Shown here: positions 1-12,307 of the stretch, in pieces
Position numbering within the stretch: the stretch's first letter is position 1
Layout of the letters: each line of letters starts with the position of its first letter
Source: Hexactinellida sp. DTS-2022
Lineage: Eukaryota; Porifera; Hexactinellida
NCBI GenBank assembly: GCA_028753945.1
Contig: JAPNXP010000015.1
Location: forward strand, 2,294,001 to 2,358,000
Length of the DNA: 64,000 bases
Direction of reading: 5' to 3'
The notes under the pieces: generated by a model
What the model was told of the DNA's origin: nothing
Seen by the model: the letters and a program-made list of their open reading frames with translations, nothing else
Database searches by the model: none
Made by a program: the position numbers and the translations under genes

Positions 1-295
1 CCGAGGTGACTCTATTAAGCGGAGTCGACTGTATTTGTATTCAGTTAATTCATAATGCAGACGTGTTTCTCAAAAGAACTCAAGCCAATATAAATGCTTC
101 AAATCCCCGTATTGGAATGTAAAATCTGGAACCAATGGATTCTCCAGGTATGACAATATAGATAGTATCAATGAAAAGATCGAAATCCCTGGAGAGTTGA
201 TAAGTATGAATTCTGCTTAAAATGCTCTTCCAGAGGTCAATTTGGTCCCACACCAGAAACTTACGCCTCTGGCTATTACAAATATTATATCTGGC

Positions 296-426
296 CAGGG
301 TATTTTTAAGGCTGATCTTGGTTTAAATTTTGCACCAAGATTTTTGAGAGTTACACCACGATCGGGTCGGCCGCGGCCACTGCAGCGCTGAATTACACCA
401 AGGTCTCAACCTAAAAATACCCTTGT
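296..426. mobile_element. hAT-type MITE (family with a second copy at 23051)
   Basis: 131-bp element with inverted ends CAGGGTATTTTTAAGG / CCTAAAAATACCCTTG and a perfect 8-bp duplication TATCTGGC (288-295 and 427-434). A close relative lies at 23051-23162. Confidence 0.85.
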
Positions 427-468
427 ATCTGGCTATTGTAGTGGGGTAAATTGTACAAAAATAAATAC

Positions 469-619
469 AACAGTGTTCGCCCTAATAGCAATAATGCTCT
501 ATTAGGATATTAATTTTCATCCCCGATTAATTGTTAAATATGCTCCTCTATTTGCAAATTAGCATAATAGCAGCAAGTTTCGTGCAAAATGGGGCTTGTT
601 ATCATGCGAACCCCACAAT
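469..619. mobile_element. Tc1/mariner-type MITE, degenerate copy
   Basis: Contains the family signature 'GTGTTCGCCCTAATAGCAA' at its left and 'ATGCGAACCCCAC' at its right, near TA dinucleotides. It is a diverged relative of the copies at 1796, 2139 and 7982. The ends are approximate. Confidence 0.55.
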
Positions 620-645
620 ATAATAAAAGGACAACAAAACATTAC

Positions 646-3600
646 CTGGGTAGAGGAGATCGGTATAATTGCCTGATGGCATACTAGTTTCACAGATTAT
701 TTCAGAATTAGATACACTGATAACGATACAATTAGAGTTCCATATGTCTATAGTTATTGCTACCATATCATCTCCGAAGTTATTGCCTAGTATATTCACA
801 CGAGTACCGCCTAAAGTTGATCCTTGTGAGGGAGATATCGAGTGGATGTCTAAAGGGAATATACAATCAGGTCTGCTTATTGCGAACAAGATTTCGTCTG
901 TATTAATACAAAAAACAAGCCATATGGCCCCAATTTAACAACTTACATTGGATTTGTATTAAGTTGAGTTCGCTTATTATAAAGTCTCTCGTGAATTACG
1001 TAGTTCACGAGTCTCTCTATTATGAACATAATTTTTTGGTCCCTTGAATGTACATTATAAAGAACCTGGCTACAGTAGTTCTCAAAGAATTGAAATAATA
1101 TTTAATACAATCAACTCTGCTCTGCTTAATGAGGTCATTTTTCCAGGAACTGAATTATGCCAATAGAAGCTAATACAAATATGTTCGGTTAATTCGTACA
1201 AATTTCGGTTAGTCGACTCAATATTCGCTTAAAAAATCTCAAATTTAAATTAATCGGGTCAATATTCTGCCTATTGTGTCTTATTCGTGTGCAAAAGTAT
1301 TTATAGCCAAAATATTATTACAGAGTTTCAGAACTAAATATCAAGCGAAATCGAATGGCCAATATAAAAGGGTTTATATGATCGAGGCAAATAATAACTT
1401 AAATTTTCAGTGCTGCCAGTGTTTAATTATGAATAAAAGTCATGAATGTGAAATTATAATTAAATTAAATTGGATAATTCATTTCATAATATGTAAGGTA
1501 GGCAAAAAATAATTTTTATTAAACTTACTCGGAATAATCTCGATTTGCGCAAATCCACCGCAGTCGCTCAGAAGCTGAAAGGATTGAGTTGTCGGCCAAG
1601 CTATTCCAGCGTCTGATGTAACTTTAACATTATATAATCCAGAGATTAGATTCTGAATACGGCATTTTATTTTTAGGCACCAACTACCACAAGAAGAGTA
1701 TCCATAATTCTAAAAAAGTGAATTATAAATTGTACGAATTGTTGAAATTGGAATTTGTTATACATATTTATTGATGACATAATGTACGTACTATAGAGTG
1801 GTGTTCGCGTAATAGTAAGTCGCATTTTGGACGAAATTTGCTTGGAAATATACGAACTTACTTTTAGATAAACAGAATTAACATGAAATGCACGCTTGGG
1901 GACTGGAAATAACTTGCTAATAGAGCAATATTGCTCTTAGAGCAAATGCTATTAGGAGAACACCACTGTATATGACAAATAGTATTGAGTTATATTTAAT
2001 TAAAAAGTGATCGACTACTAGAAACTAATAGAACATATAAACCCGCTATTAACCATAACCAGGTTGGGACAGATGAATTTAAATGGTTTGGATCAGAAAT
2101 GCAGATAGGTTATTGACCCATCAATAAAGAGATTAGTACAGTGACAATCGATTAATAGCAATTGCTCTACGTATTAGCAAGTTATTTTCAGTGCTCAAGC
2201 AAGCATTTAATGTTATTCTGTTTGTCTAACAGAAAGTTCGTCTATTAGCAAGCAAATTTCGTGCAAAATGCGACTTACTATTACGCGAACATCCACTGTT
2301 TAGTACTTGGAATAAACAATTAAGTTTTTGTACCTTAATATCCTCAAACCGATCATGTATAATACATTGGGAATTTAGAATAGCAATTAAAATTGTAAAT
2401 CAAAGAACTTCAAATACAAATATATTTTGACGTAAGTTTCCATATACTTCGTACATTGCTAATAGACTAACTCGCTATTAGACGAATTAAATGCTCGCTT
2501 GAGGACAGAAAATAACATGCTAATAGAGCAATTGATATTATGCGAAAGCCACTGTATACCGTATTTCTAGAGAGAGTCTATTTCCTAGAATAGCAACTAA
2601 TATTTTTAAAGCCCTTTAGGGAGAAAAATAAAAGAGAATAAATAATGAATCGAAAGGGACGATTTATTAATTTTTGCATCCCTCAGGGGATGGTTAATTC
2701 TAGATAGATTGTAACATTTAGAACCTCTCATCAAAGGCTAAGACACAAAATGACACAAAATAATAATCACATAAATTACTACTCTTATAATATTGTAAGA
2801 GGAGTTAGTCATGATGTGATTACAATATTCAAGGCATTAATTTATACATTATATTACAAGTGTATGCGTTATAACATAGAATCCGCTAGACATAGAAACT
2901 TACCAGGTTTGTGTTAGGATCAATTAGCTCGCATACTTGGTCTCCAATCATTATTCTTTCCATTCTATATGGGTCCCAATTGACAATATCATTTAACCAT
3001 ATTTCAATAACATCTTCATTTGAAGCAGATGAAGGGAAAAAATGATTTAACTAAAGTAATAAACATTATAGAAATCTATATAAGAGATAATGTAATAGTA
3101 TACGTATTGAACAAAAAGATAAATCACGAATAGAATTATAGTATGAAGCAATAAACAAAGCAAAGATAAATGCCCTAAAAGTGATGGAATAATCATATAC
3201 TAAGCAATGCAATTCTATTAAAATTTTACAACAGAGTACGTATTTATCAATTTTTTTGCAGTAGGATACATGGAAGAATTCCGCCAAAAGAGCCAAGTAA
3301 CTACTAACCGAGGTTACGGTTTAATCCGAGTATCTAACTGAGCTCTATCTTATCTCTATTCACACGTGTGCACTAAACATACCCAATTCCCCGAATAGTA
3401 TAGGTCCAATTGTTAATATTATTCTAATAGGAGACGATTTTTCGAAGATATACTACTTTTCGAGGTAATAAGATACTTATGCTATTCAGAAATACTGAGC
3501 CCAGTAAATATTATACAATTGTCTGTCATTACACAATTTAGGATATCCAATCCAGCTGTTAAATGTCTTGTAACCTTAAATAATAACAAATTACATAATG

Positions 3601-6600
3601 CACATTGCCAACCCTGCAGAGATTGTTGGATTAGAAAGGGATTTGACCTATAATCCATGTATTTCGAACTTTTTCAAAGACGCTATTAATCCAGGGATAC
3701 AGGGAAAATAAAGTGGTTCGGGACTTTTCAGGATTTATAGCATTTTTATTGAAATTAAAGTTATTTAATAAATATGCAATTGAATACAAATAATCTAATT
3801 CTTACAGAAAAAATGACTCGAAAAAAGCGCGATATAAAATTATTGTAAAGTATATAACAATGGAAATTCGTGTAAAATCCAGGAATTGTATAAAAATATT
3901 GGTAAGTATGAATGATTAAGATTATTACCTTTGGGGTATATCTGCCACGATAATCAAAAGTTCTCCAGCCTAATGTTGTTTTGTATGTTTTACCATTTGT
4001 AGTTATACTTGTTTCTGGATTGTAGATGTCGATTGGATATAATTCATCATAATAACGAAAGGGCGGTTTCCTGCTTAATTCATTTTCCTCATCGATTAGG
4101 GTAATTGAATATTTATCAAAATCATCAGCATATAATGATGTGGCAGTAGTAATACACTGAGTTTTATACTTTGATGAAGAAAACTCGACGAGTTTACATA
4201 TACTACTTCCAAATGTTATTTCATTAGTCTCAATAAACAAATCCTTGGCAAAATTATTCCCAGATAAAATGACCTTTGCTCCACCAAGATGGCTACCTTG
4301 TCTTGGCCAAATGCTATATATCACTATATAAATAAATAAAATAATAAAAGGAATAGAAGGAACTTTCAAAGTTTTAATACAATTGAATATAAGGGGTGTA
4401 CACTACCCGGATAAAAGTATTCGACCACCCAACATTTTCCCATTGAAAATAGTACTATAGTAGTTTTAACAATGTGTATTCAAATTACATTTTATAATGC
4501 TATTTCGATTCCAAATTCGTATTCTGCGCATTCGAATTATCAATTATAGAAGATTCAATTCAATCCTTTTTTGTTTGGTTAAAAATTATCATGCTGTGCC
4601 ACTATGCACCACTTTTCCAAAATTGCCACTATGGGAGAGATGGAAATAGGTGGCATATATTGCCATTTGATGATAAATCTTCCAATTTGAAAATTTGAAA
4701 GCATCTCCAATGGGTAATTCGAATGCGTAGAATACGAATCTCAATTCAAAATAGCAATAAGTAAAATGTTTTAAAACATTGAACATTTATTATTAGGCGT
4801 AATATAGTACTGTTTTCAAAGGGAAAATATTTTGTGGTCGAATACCTTTGTTCTGGTACTGTATATTACAAAATTTTTGTAATATGGCTTCCATAATCTT
4901 TTTAATAAATTTATATTTAAAAAGATTATCGAAGCCAACTTTTTCAGGAATTCGAATCAAAATATGGCAACTTCATCTAAATTCGATTATGCATTGTATA
5001 TCATATATTCAATACTGTTCCACTAACCTCATTTGCTAAAATTGATTATTCTTAAAGAAACATCCAATGCTAGCAAGCAAGCGCGGTAGAGTATAAAGCT
5101 GTTTGTATGTCCAGATTGATTGAAAAAACGAGAGACACCCTGGACTGATTTTGGGCATACATGGGCATTTATGAATTAGCGAAGCAAGTCTTAAAATGCA
5201 CATAACTGCTCATAACCTACACCCCAAAAGAGATAAGGGTGCGGGTGCGGTTTTGCAGGCCTGGAATGTTATAAGTAATCTGTTGTGGCGCTGAGTATAT
5301 TAGCCGGGGTTCATAATATAAACGTAGCAATTGCTAGTAGGTAGGTTATTCAACAAAACTTAGATTTTGATAATGCAGTGTAGAATTTGAGGAAAGTAAT
5401 AAAAAACCACTAGTTTCGTTATGATGTGTATGATGATTCAGTCGACAAGTTTTCAAAATCTGTTTCTTGACATATTTTGATGTTCCGGCGAAATGGAATT
5501 TCACACCTTCTATTATAGGAAATGTTACTTCTAACCCGAAATTTATTAGGTTTCGTGGGTATTAAGCCCACCATACACGATGCAACTGTTGCATGCAACC
5601 TTGTTGCATCGTGTATGTTAACTTTTCCCTGCAACAAAGTTGCATACAACATTGTTGCATGCAACTTAGTTTAATCGTGTATGTTGAAATATTGCGTGCA
5701 ACTTTGTTGCATGCAACAAAGTTGCACCGTCCGTGTATGTTGATTGTTGTACGCAATATTGTTGCATGCAACATGTTGCATGGAAATTGGACATGTTCAA
5801 TTTTCTTGCAACATTGTTGCACGAAAAAATAGAAATTCAGTACATATTTTTCAGATTATTTTCGTTGGCTTTTTTCACCTACTCAAAACAATTGAAAAAT
5901 ACACATGTTCTTTCTAATGTACCTATTTAATACTACTTACACTCCACGTCTCTCAGTACCCTTAATCAAGCCACCTATGATGCGAACACAAATGTATATA
6001 TTATAATTTTGAGCACGGTTTTAAAAACACTGATCGTATTGCTGCATATTCTTTTCCTAGAAATACTACACATCTTAAATTATCCACGACCCGTTAACGA
6101 CGTTTTTTTATTTTTGAATGAAACTAGAAAATATGGATTAGACACTTTGGGATTGCACATGTACTAACCATTGTATTTCTAAGATCCGGGTAAATTCTAG
6201 TTATGGGCAACTTCCGGAAGACAGTGCCCGAATAAGGGAGGTTTGGATGTATGTATATATAAATACAGTAGAACCTCGTTAGTACGAACACATTTAATTC
6301 GAATTTCCGGATAAGACGAACAAACAGATCCACAAATTCAAGTCCTACAATGGCTATTGAATGGGTATTACTCCGGTTAATATGAACTCCGGATAAAGCG
6401 AACAAAATTTATACCGTCCGTTGGTGTTCGTATTAACGAGGTTCCACTGTATCCAGTTCTAACTAAGAATACCAAAATGGCTATAGCTTATATAATACTG
6501 GACAGACGATCCATCCTTACGAAGTTTCTATAACTGGAGTTACTGGATGTATCAACTAAAAATTTATTTCATCAATAGATGAAATGCACTTTGCGTCTCT

Positions 6601-9600
6601 CGATTTTGATCCAATCCTTAACCCATGAGATCTCAATTTGCGTTGACGGATCAAGTGCTATTTCCTCCGGCGAAGTATAACAATTTGGATGCGGAAACGA
6701 CAACGTGTGTTTATCCACAATAATGAACTGGGAAATAACAAATCCATTGGGATTATACGTATACCGTATTTCCTTGAATAGTAGCCCCCCCTCGAATAAT
6801 CGCCCCCCCTAGAGGGGGCTTGAAATTAGTAATCGCCCGGCTACTATTCAAGACAATACGGTAGTGCTGATTTAAAATAATATTTTTACCACGTGTTATA
6901 GAGTAATTTCCATGCAACAATGTTGCGTGCAACAGTTTGATGCAACTATGTTGCATCGTGTATGGTGGGCTTAAGTGTATTATCAATATAAATAGAAAGT
7001 TTCCAATTCTGAATCTATTGGTATATAAAGCTTTTATAAGTAGATGGGTCTTCGAGAAATAAAATTTTACTAACACAGCAAAATCCAGAAAATTTCCCGT
7101 TTTTTCAAATTGTAGATTTTTGTACAATGATTGAACTTTGATAACTCACTGACTAATGTAACCTACAAAAGCTTTATTTACCAAAAGATGCAGAATTGGT
7201 GACATATTGTACATCGTTAATACACTTACGTCACATAAACTAATATGTGGAGTTATATTCACCATTTCCTGTTATGGAAGGTGTCAAATTCTTTTTCACC
7301 CGGAAATATTGAAATTTGTCAAGAAATATATTTTGAAAACATGTCCGCAGAATTCCACAATTCAACCCGAAACTACTCCAAGGATAGATTCGGTTAACCG
7401 GCTAACCGGTCAACTTTTGCTAATATCGGTTAACAGTTATAGATTATATTAACCAGGTTGTTGAATATCAGCAGTATAATATAATTGGAAAATTATTACG
7501 TAAAATATAAAATTATTTGAATTTTGTCAGAAAATGATAACCATAAATCCATTTCCCATCACCACTGAATATATTGTCAGGAACATCATTGTTTCTATGA
7601 TACCTAAATTACGAAATGTATCAGTTAAACAACATATGGGGAAATACTTTATAAAGTTGAGCATCGAGACCGTGGCGAGAAATCGAATCGTAACGGTTGC
7701 CCACAACGGTTAACCAACCCCACCCGTTACTATTCGTCACTTAATTGTCCAGCTCATAGTATAATAATTGTAATTGATTATTGATCTCTGAAATGAAGCC
7801 GAATACATAACGTAATTAAGTAAATTGAATTTTAATTTACATATTTTGTAACTATTGTAGTTGTGTAAGGAGAAATTAATTAATTAAAACCCTAAGCTGG
7901 CGTGGGGTCTGAAGTATAAAAACCCCCCGTTTCATTTAAACTTCAGTTTTCACATTTCGAGCCAGCATTGGGATTTATTTACAATGGTGTTCGCCTAATA
8001 GCAATTGTTCTAATAGAAATATATTGCTCTATTACCAAGTTATTTTTAGTCAAGTCCCCAAGCGAGCATTTATTGTTAATTCTGTTCCTCCAATAGCAAG
8101 TTCGCCTGTTAGCAATGAAATTTCGTGCAAAATGCGACTTGCTATTACGCGAACACCACACTAATTATTGATTGTGGCGCGAAAATACGAAATGGAAAAT
8201 CGTCAACAACCATCTGATGTAAATTTTGCCTGCATTCAACTCATATAAATTCATAGGCCACCATTAAAAATTTTGGGTTATAGACCAAAAAAATATTTTC
8301 AAGCGGTGTAAAATGTGTCGTAAAGTATTTAATCGATTAGCAGGCTTGCCGTGGATATGGATATCCATGGAGATCTCCATGGATGGATATCGTGTTTTTG
8401 TCATATCCATGGATATTGTGGATATCCATTTCAAATTTAACTTCGAATATTTTGTTGATATTAGGTGTTAAAAATATATCAATATTCAATGGATAACCAT
8501 GGATATCCACAAAAAATGGTCTGGATATGGATATGGTTGTGGATGCGATTTTTTATCTCCACGGCAAGCCTGTCGATTAGAAAACCAAAAGACCCTTGTC
8601 GCTATGCTAAACTACACATATATTTTAAAAAAAATCAGCTCTCTAGGTAGTATGGTCTCTTCCATTAATTTTGGACAAACATCCAAACAAACAAACAAAC
8701 AAACAAGAACAATTGTATTAAAAAAATAAAGATTAATCCAGTTTAGAGGTGCACCGGATCCGGCCGGATTTCCCCATTTGTGGAGGATCCGGGATCCTGC
8801 CGGATCCGAGATGAGGTTACCGGATCCACCGGATCCGAATCTGTATGTGTATCAACTATTTAATTGATTCTATTAATCCAAGTAACCTCTAATTACTTAC
8901 AAAAACTATTCAATAGTGACATACTCTACGCCAATTCAAATTTATTATAATTTTCATGAAGTAATAGGAGACATAAATTAATTAAATATCTCTGATTGAC
9001 AGATTGAGACAATTTTAATGTCTTCATACTAACGAAGTTTTACTTTACCATATATCAATTACTACAAACTTAATATAACTGTATTTTCTTTCCAAGCGGA
9101 TCCGGATCCGAAAATTCAGGATCCGGTGAGATCCGGATCCGGCCGGATCCAAAAAAGTGGATCCGGTGCATCCCTAATTCAGTTTGTATTTAACAAATTT
9201 AAATTCTTTAATTTGTTATTCAGTTTAAACTAGTAATAGTTGATCATGAATTAGCATAGCTATTTCAAACAAATACTACTGTATAATATCAAATAATATT
9301 TAGGTTTATATAAGGAGAGAAACAGTATACAATTACAGCTGTGTAGACAGCATATTCTTATAGAGGCCTATCCCAACCAACAAAATATAATGCTTTCAAA
9401 AGAAATTCGATCATATTATAATCATTTTCAAATGATTCCAAATCAAATCAAATCATGAAGTAGTTAAATTTTTAAACTGCAGTAAACTCTAGTCTCTAGC
9501 TCTCGTTAATACCAACACAAGAGGACCATATAAATTTGTTCGTATTATCCAGAATTCGAATTAAATGATGTAATTTGATTCTTTGTATAGACTAGGGAAA

Positions 9601-10727
9601 TTAAACCTTGTTCACATAAACCAATTTCCTTATCCGTGTTCATAATATCGAGATTCCACAGTAATTAATTTGATTTGATTTGAGTGAATAAAATAAGATT
9701 TATTTACAGCCGTGATTGGCAGATCCGCTTGTATTGCGTTTCAGAGGTTATTCCTTAACCATTTTACATTAATAATAAGTATCAAATCATCTTAATAATT
9801 ATTGATTTATAGTAAGAAATACAGCCAGGGTCTGCTTATTGTGAACAAGATTTCGTCTGCCTAATATGAAGTTTTTTTATTATGAACAAGCCCTATGGTC
9901 CCAATTTAACAACTTACTTAGTGTTTGTATTAAGTAGAGTTCGCTTATTATTAAGTCTCTTTATTATGAACACAATTTTTGGTCCCTTGAATGTTCATAA
10001 TAAAAGAACCTGACTGTATTTAGAAAGGTAAGAAATCATTGATAAATTATATTTAATCCTAACGTAATCAATTATTAATTAGTAATTTAGAACATGTTAC
10101 ATTGAAATTAGCTGTTATGAATTAATCTTGGTGAAATGAGGATGGAAAAAATTATTATCCATATTTTGAATATTATCGCAAAAATGAATTGAATTACACA
10201 TGATGAATTGATTATACAGTATTTATCTATCTATAATGCAATACTGGATTTAATTTAATAATATAAATATTTTGTTTGCATATCTAGTCGTAATTTTCAA
10301 TTGAAATACCCATTCCTGATTTCTGCCAAAGTACGTATCCCGGAGGTTGTAGCATTTAAGAGGTGCCGTATTTTAAGTTGGAAAGTATCAGTAGCATAGG
10401 GAAATTACTCGGTGGAATGGGTTGGTGCCGCTTTCGGAGGCTTACCAGTAGTTGAGTGAGATACTACTTATGTTGACCAATCTGATAAATGAATATACAG
10501 TATTTGTCAACGAAGTTAATTAAGATATATAAAGTATTTTTTTTCTGCCTGTATAAAGGCAACTACAGCCTAATTATTGTACACGTTACAGTATTCAGGC
10601 TGCTTTTATATTTTGATAGGACAGATTGCAAAAATTATAGTTAAACATATTTATTACCTGGAGTCGTTCCGCCATCAGTAACGAGTGTAATGAACAGCAA
10701 AAACAAAAATAGTTTATAGCTTTTCAT
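646..10727 (-). CDS. PKHD1L1-like: Fibrocystin/PKHD1L1-like IPT/TIG receptor, N-terminal part (5 exons, 3' end outside window)
   Basis: Large single-pass surface receptor of the fibrocystin family, represented here by its N-terminus only. Exons on the minus strand: 10658-10727, 3929-4323, 2904-3050, 1529-1709 and 646-849. All have GT/AG borders and compatible phases (1, 0, 0, 1, 1), giving about 332 codons. Exon 1 encodes a hydrophobic signal peptide (MKSYKLFLFLLFITLV). Exon 2 starts an IPT/TIG domain (IWPRQGSHLGGAKVILSGNN). Exon 3 (MIGDQVCELIDPNTN) and exon 4 (CRIQNLISGLYNVKVTSDAG) resemble the first TIG repeats of fibrocystin. Exon 5 opens another TIG domain (SISPSQGSTLGGTRVNILGN). The gene runs leftwards out of the window and no stop was found. 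Intron 1 is 6.3 kb, the others 0.7-1.2 kb, and all but one clearly carry MITEs. Plexin- or other TIG-containing receptors remain possible, but the order signal peptide, TIG, G.xxC/DP segment favours fibrocystin-L. Confidence 0.68.
864..1075. mobile_element. Pogo/mariner-type MITE in the intron next to exon 646-849
   Basis: About 210 bp flanked by TA, starting CAATCAGGTCTGCTTATTGC and ending in AAGAACCTGGCTACAG. A second, cleaner copy is at 9822-10016. Its left end lies 14 bp from the acceptor site of the neighbouring TIG exon, so it supplies the branch-point region of that intron. Confidence 0.65.
1796..1968. mobile_element. Tc1/mariner-type MITE
   Basis: 173 bp between TA dinucleotides. Ends are GAGTGGTGTTCGCGTAATAG and GAGAACACCACTG. 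Internal sequence alternates 'gctattag' and 'ctaatagag' motifs shared with copies at 2139, 2451, 7982 and 33089. Confidence 0.7.
2139..2298. mobile_element. Tc1/mariner-type MITE
   Basis: Same family as 1796-1968: starts CAGTGACAATCGATTAATAG and ends in CTATTACGCGAACATCCACT. TA is seen at the left; the right flank is mutated to TT. Confidence 0.6.
2451..2560. mobile_element. Tc1/mariner-type MITE, truncated
   Basis: Partial copy of the 'GCTAATAG' family, ending 'ATGCGAAAGCCACTGTA'. The left terminal repeat is missing or unrecognisable. Confidence 0.45.
3051..3928. other. Intron 2 of the fibrocystin-like gene; no other feature
   Basis: AT-rich intronic sequence between the exons ending at 3050 and starting at 3929. 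No repeat with clear ends and no convincing reading frame was seen. Confidence 0.55.
6266..6449. mobile_element. Pogo/Tigger-type MITE
   Basis: 184 bp between TA dinucleotides. Ends are CAGTAGAACCTCGTTAGTAC and GTATTAACGAGGTTCCACTG, a terminus widespread among Tc1/mariner-pogo MITEs. A half copy is at 32521. Confidence 0.8.
6764..6861. mobile_element. Short TA-flanked MITE
   Basis: 98 bp between TA dinucleotides, with inverted ends CCGTATTTCCTTGAATAGTA and CTACTATTCAAGACAATACG and a G/C-run centre. Confidence 0.7.
7982..8161. mobile_element. Tc1/mariner-type MITE
   Basis: 180 bp between TA dinucleotides, ends CAATGGTGTTCGCCTAATAG and CTATTACGCGAACACCACAC. It is the best-preserved copy of the GTGTTCGC family in this window. 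Confidence 0.75.
8341..8572. mobile_element. hAT-type MITE with GGATATCC-rich core
   Basis: 232 bp with ends CAGGCTTGCCGTGG / CCACGGCAAGCCTG and a perfect 8-bp duplication TCGATTAG (8333-8340 and 8573-8580). The interior is built of 'GGATATCCATGG' palindromes. Confidence 0.9.
8744..9176. mobile_element. hAT-type MITE with GGATCC-rich ends
   Basis: 433 bp with ends TAGAGGTGCACCGGATCC / GGATCCGGTGCATCCCTA and an 8-bp duplication ATCCAGTT/ATTCAGTT (one mismatch). The ends repeat the motif CCGGATCC many times; the centre is plain AT-rich sequence. Confidence 0.85.
9482..9660. mobile_element. Pogo/Tigger-type MITE, diverged
   Basis: Relative of 6266-6449: 'CTCTCGTTAATACCAACAC' near the left, 'TTCATAATATCGAGATTCCA' at the right. 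Ends are approximate. Confidence 0.5.
9822..10016. mobile_element. Pogo/mariner-type MITE
   Basis: 195 bp between TA dinucleotides, starting CAGCCAGGGTCTGCTTATTG and ending AATAAAAGAACCTGACTG. Second copy of the element at 864-1075. Confidence 0.75.
10658..10727 (-). CDS. Signal-peptide exon 1 of the fibrocystin-like gene
   Basis: Short exon from an ATG at 10727 to a GTAATA donor just below 10658. It encodes 23 residues plus one base: a charged start, a Phe/Leu-rich core and a polar end (TDGGTTP). Phase 1 joins to the exon whose acceptor (TTATATAG) precedes 4323, producing the junction TTP-VIYSIWPRQG, the expected start of a TIG domain. No other in-phase acceptor followed by coding sequence was found between them. 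Confidence 0.65.
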
Positions 10728-11231
10728 ATATCAAATGTATAAGTATACACTGAGAATTAAAACGAATATATTAAAAGGTAGGATTATTTAATAAAGTTAT
10801 TAGAAGCTACTGCTATTTATAATACAATTCTAATAGTAAATCGAACTATAACTACTTACTTATTCCAAGTATATGCATCAAAGGAATAATTTATTTAATT
10901 GAAAATAAATTGAGTATCATTTATCAATAGTGTACAGAATAAACATGATAGTTAGGAACCCATTGTTGTTTAAACGTACTTTTTAAGCAAGGATTGGTCT
11001 GTCTCATTGTTCAATAATTAAGTACTAGACAAAGCTTTAATTGAGCTACGCCCCAGTTCTGCAGGATATCATGACTTCCACGATTACATCATTATAAATT
11101 ATTTACTAGTAAAACGTCATGTATATTATTATTTAGATCAAATATACGTATTTAAATCTTAGCTCGTAATAAGTCCCAATAAGTTTTGTTAAAAATTTAA
11201 TTGTTTGAATGCAATTAGGACAAACACCGGG
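10728..11231. other. Upstream region of the fibrocystin-like gene; no gene seen
   Basis: AT-rich sequence 5' of the signal-peptide exon. It presumably contains the promoter and 5' UTR, but no motif stands out and no open frame looks coding. Confidence 0.4.
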
Positions 11232-11239
11232 CCAATGGT

Positions 11240-11580
11240 CAGGGGCGTAGACTTCGAGGTTGGTCATGGGGGTGCCAACATGGCACAAACCCACTTACAC
11301 CAAATAGAGACATTTGGTAGTGGATAGAACCAATGTATTACATCGTTAATTTAGATGACGTTAACTTGAATATTTAAAAAAAGAAATTATTCGCGTTAAT
11401 TTCATGTATTTTAAAAAATGTTCTTCCCTCAATCGCGTTAATTTCAAGTATTTGAAAATGTTTTTCTCCAAATCGGGATAATTCTACATCTTAGCACAAG
11501 CGGCACTACCAAGCATTTCGTCTTGGCAAGGCAATAGAAGATCATGGGGGTGCCATGCACCCCCCATGTTTACGCCACTG
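11240..11580. mobile_element. hAT-type MITE
   Basis: 341 bp with ends CAGGGGCGTAGAC / GTTTACGCCACTG and a perfect 8-bp duplication CCAATGGT (11232-11239 and 11581-11588). 'CATGGGGGTGCCA' occurs near both ends. Confidence 0.9.
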
Positions 11581-12040
11581 CCAATGGTGTACATAGGATG
11601 ATACACTAGGGGTACTACAGGCCGCACAAAGATCTTCATGCCCGCTAAACAGTTATACGATAATATAAAGTAGACCCTCGCTAATCCGAACAGCGGTGTT
11701 CTGGTTCAAAATTTTCTGTATCGATTAGTGAAGTATTAATACATTTTCTATAGGCATCTACGTATATAATTAGCTCATTATATAGATAAGGAGTTTGGCA
11801 CCTTCATAAATAAGTAAATTCAAAATTTTGATATTTTATTATACGTACTTTACATATCGTTTCATGTAAACAGCCATGTAAAAGACTTCTACAAATGTCT
11901 TATGCTACTAGAAGCTTGAATGCACGAATACAACTTATACATAGTAGTCCAAATACTTTTGGCCGGTTAGTGTATATAAAGAACCTTCTGATCCAAAGTT
12001 AGTAAACCTATGTAATTCGAACAAAACATCTAGTGTAATA

Positions 12041-12231
12041 CAGTAGATGTCGGATATAAGCACACCGGTTATAATAACATATCGGATATAAGCACACTAT
12101 GTTGGAAAACGGTTGCCATATACCCTATATTATTTATGTCGGTTATAAGAACATGCCGGTTATAAGAACATGCCGGTTATAAGCACATTAAGTACAGTTC
12201 CCGACGATGTGCTTATAACCGACATCCACTG
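12041..12231. mobile_element. Tc1/mariner-type MITE (GTCGGATATAAGCACA family)
   Basis: 191 bp between TA dinucleotides, ends CAGTAGATGTCGGATATAAG and CTTATAACCGACATCCACTG. The interior repeats 'GCCGGTTATAAGAACAT'. Fragments occur at 12530-12560 and 19805-19868. Confidence 0.85.
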
Positions 12232-12307
12232 TAGTACTTAAAAGAACAGCACTCATATACATGGGATATAATACTTTCAAGAAGAAGTATAATTACAAAG
12301 GTACTGG

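Larger units (their letters stand above)
5566..6970. mobile_element. TTAA-flanked element with TTGCATGCAAC repeats, interrupted
   Basis: Inverted ends GCCCACCATACACGATGCAA / TTGCATCGTGTATGGTGGGC sit exactly between two TTAA sites (5562-5565 and 6971-6974), the target preference of piggyBac and Kolobok elements. The left part (5566-5830) is a tandem of palindromic 'TTGCATGCAACAAAGTTGCA' variants and the right part is only about 80 bp. The middle holds unrelated sequence, including a mariner MITE (6266-6449), a 98-bp MITE (6764-6861) and a coding-like stretch at about 6585-6727. It lies in intron 1 of the fibrocystin-like gene. Confidence 0.6.

Noticed and set aside
3929..4369. Start of the fibrocystin-like protein at 4369 with an apparent signal peptide MKVPSIPFIILF
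   Set aside because: The hydrophobic stretch is translated T/A-rich polypyrimidine tract of an intron; a proper acceptor at 4324 joins in phase to the true signal-peptide exon at 10.7 kb.
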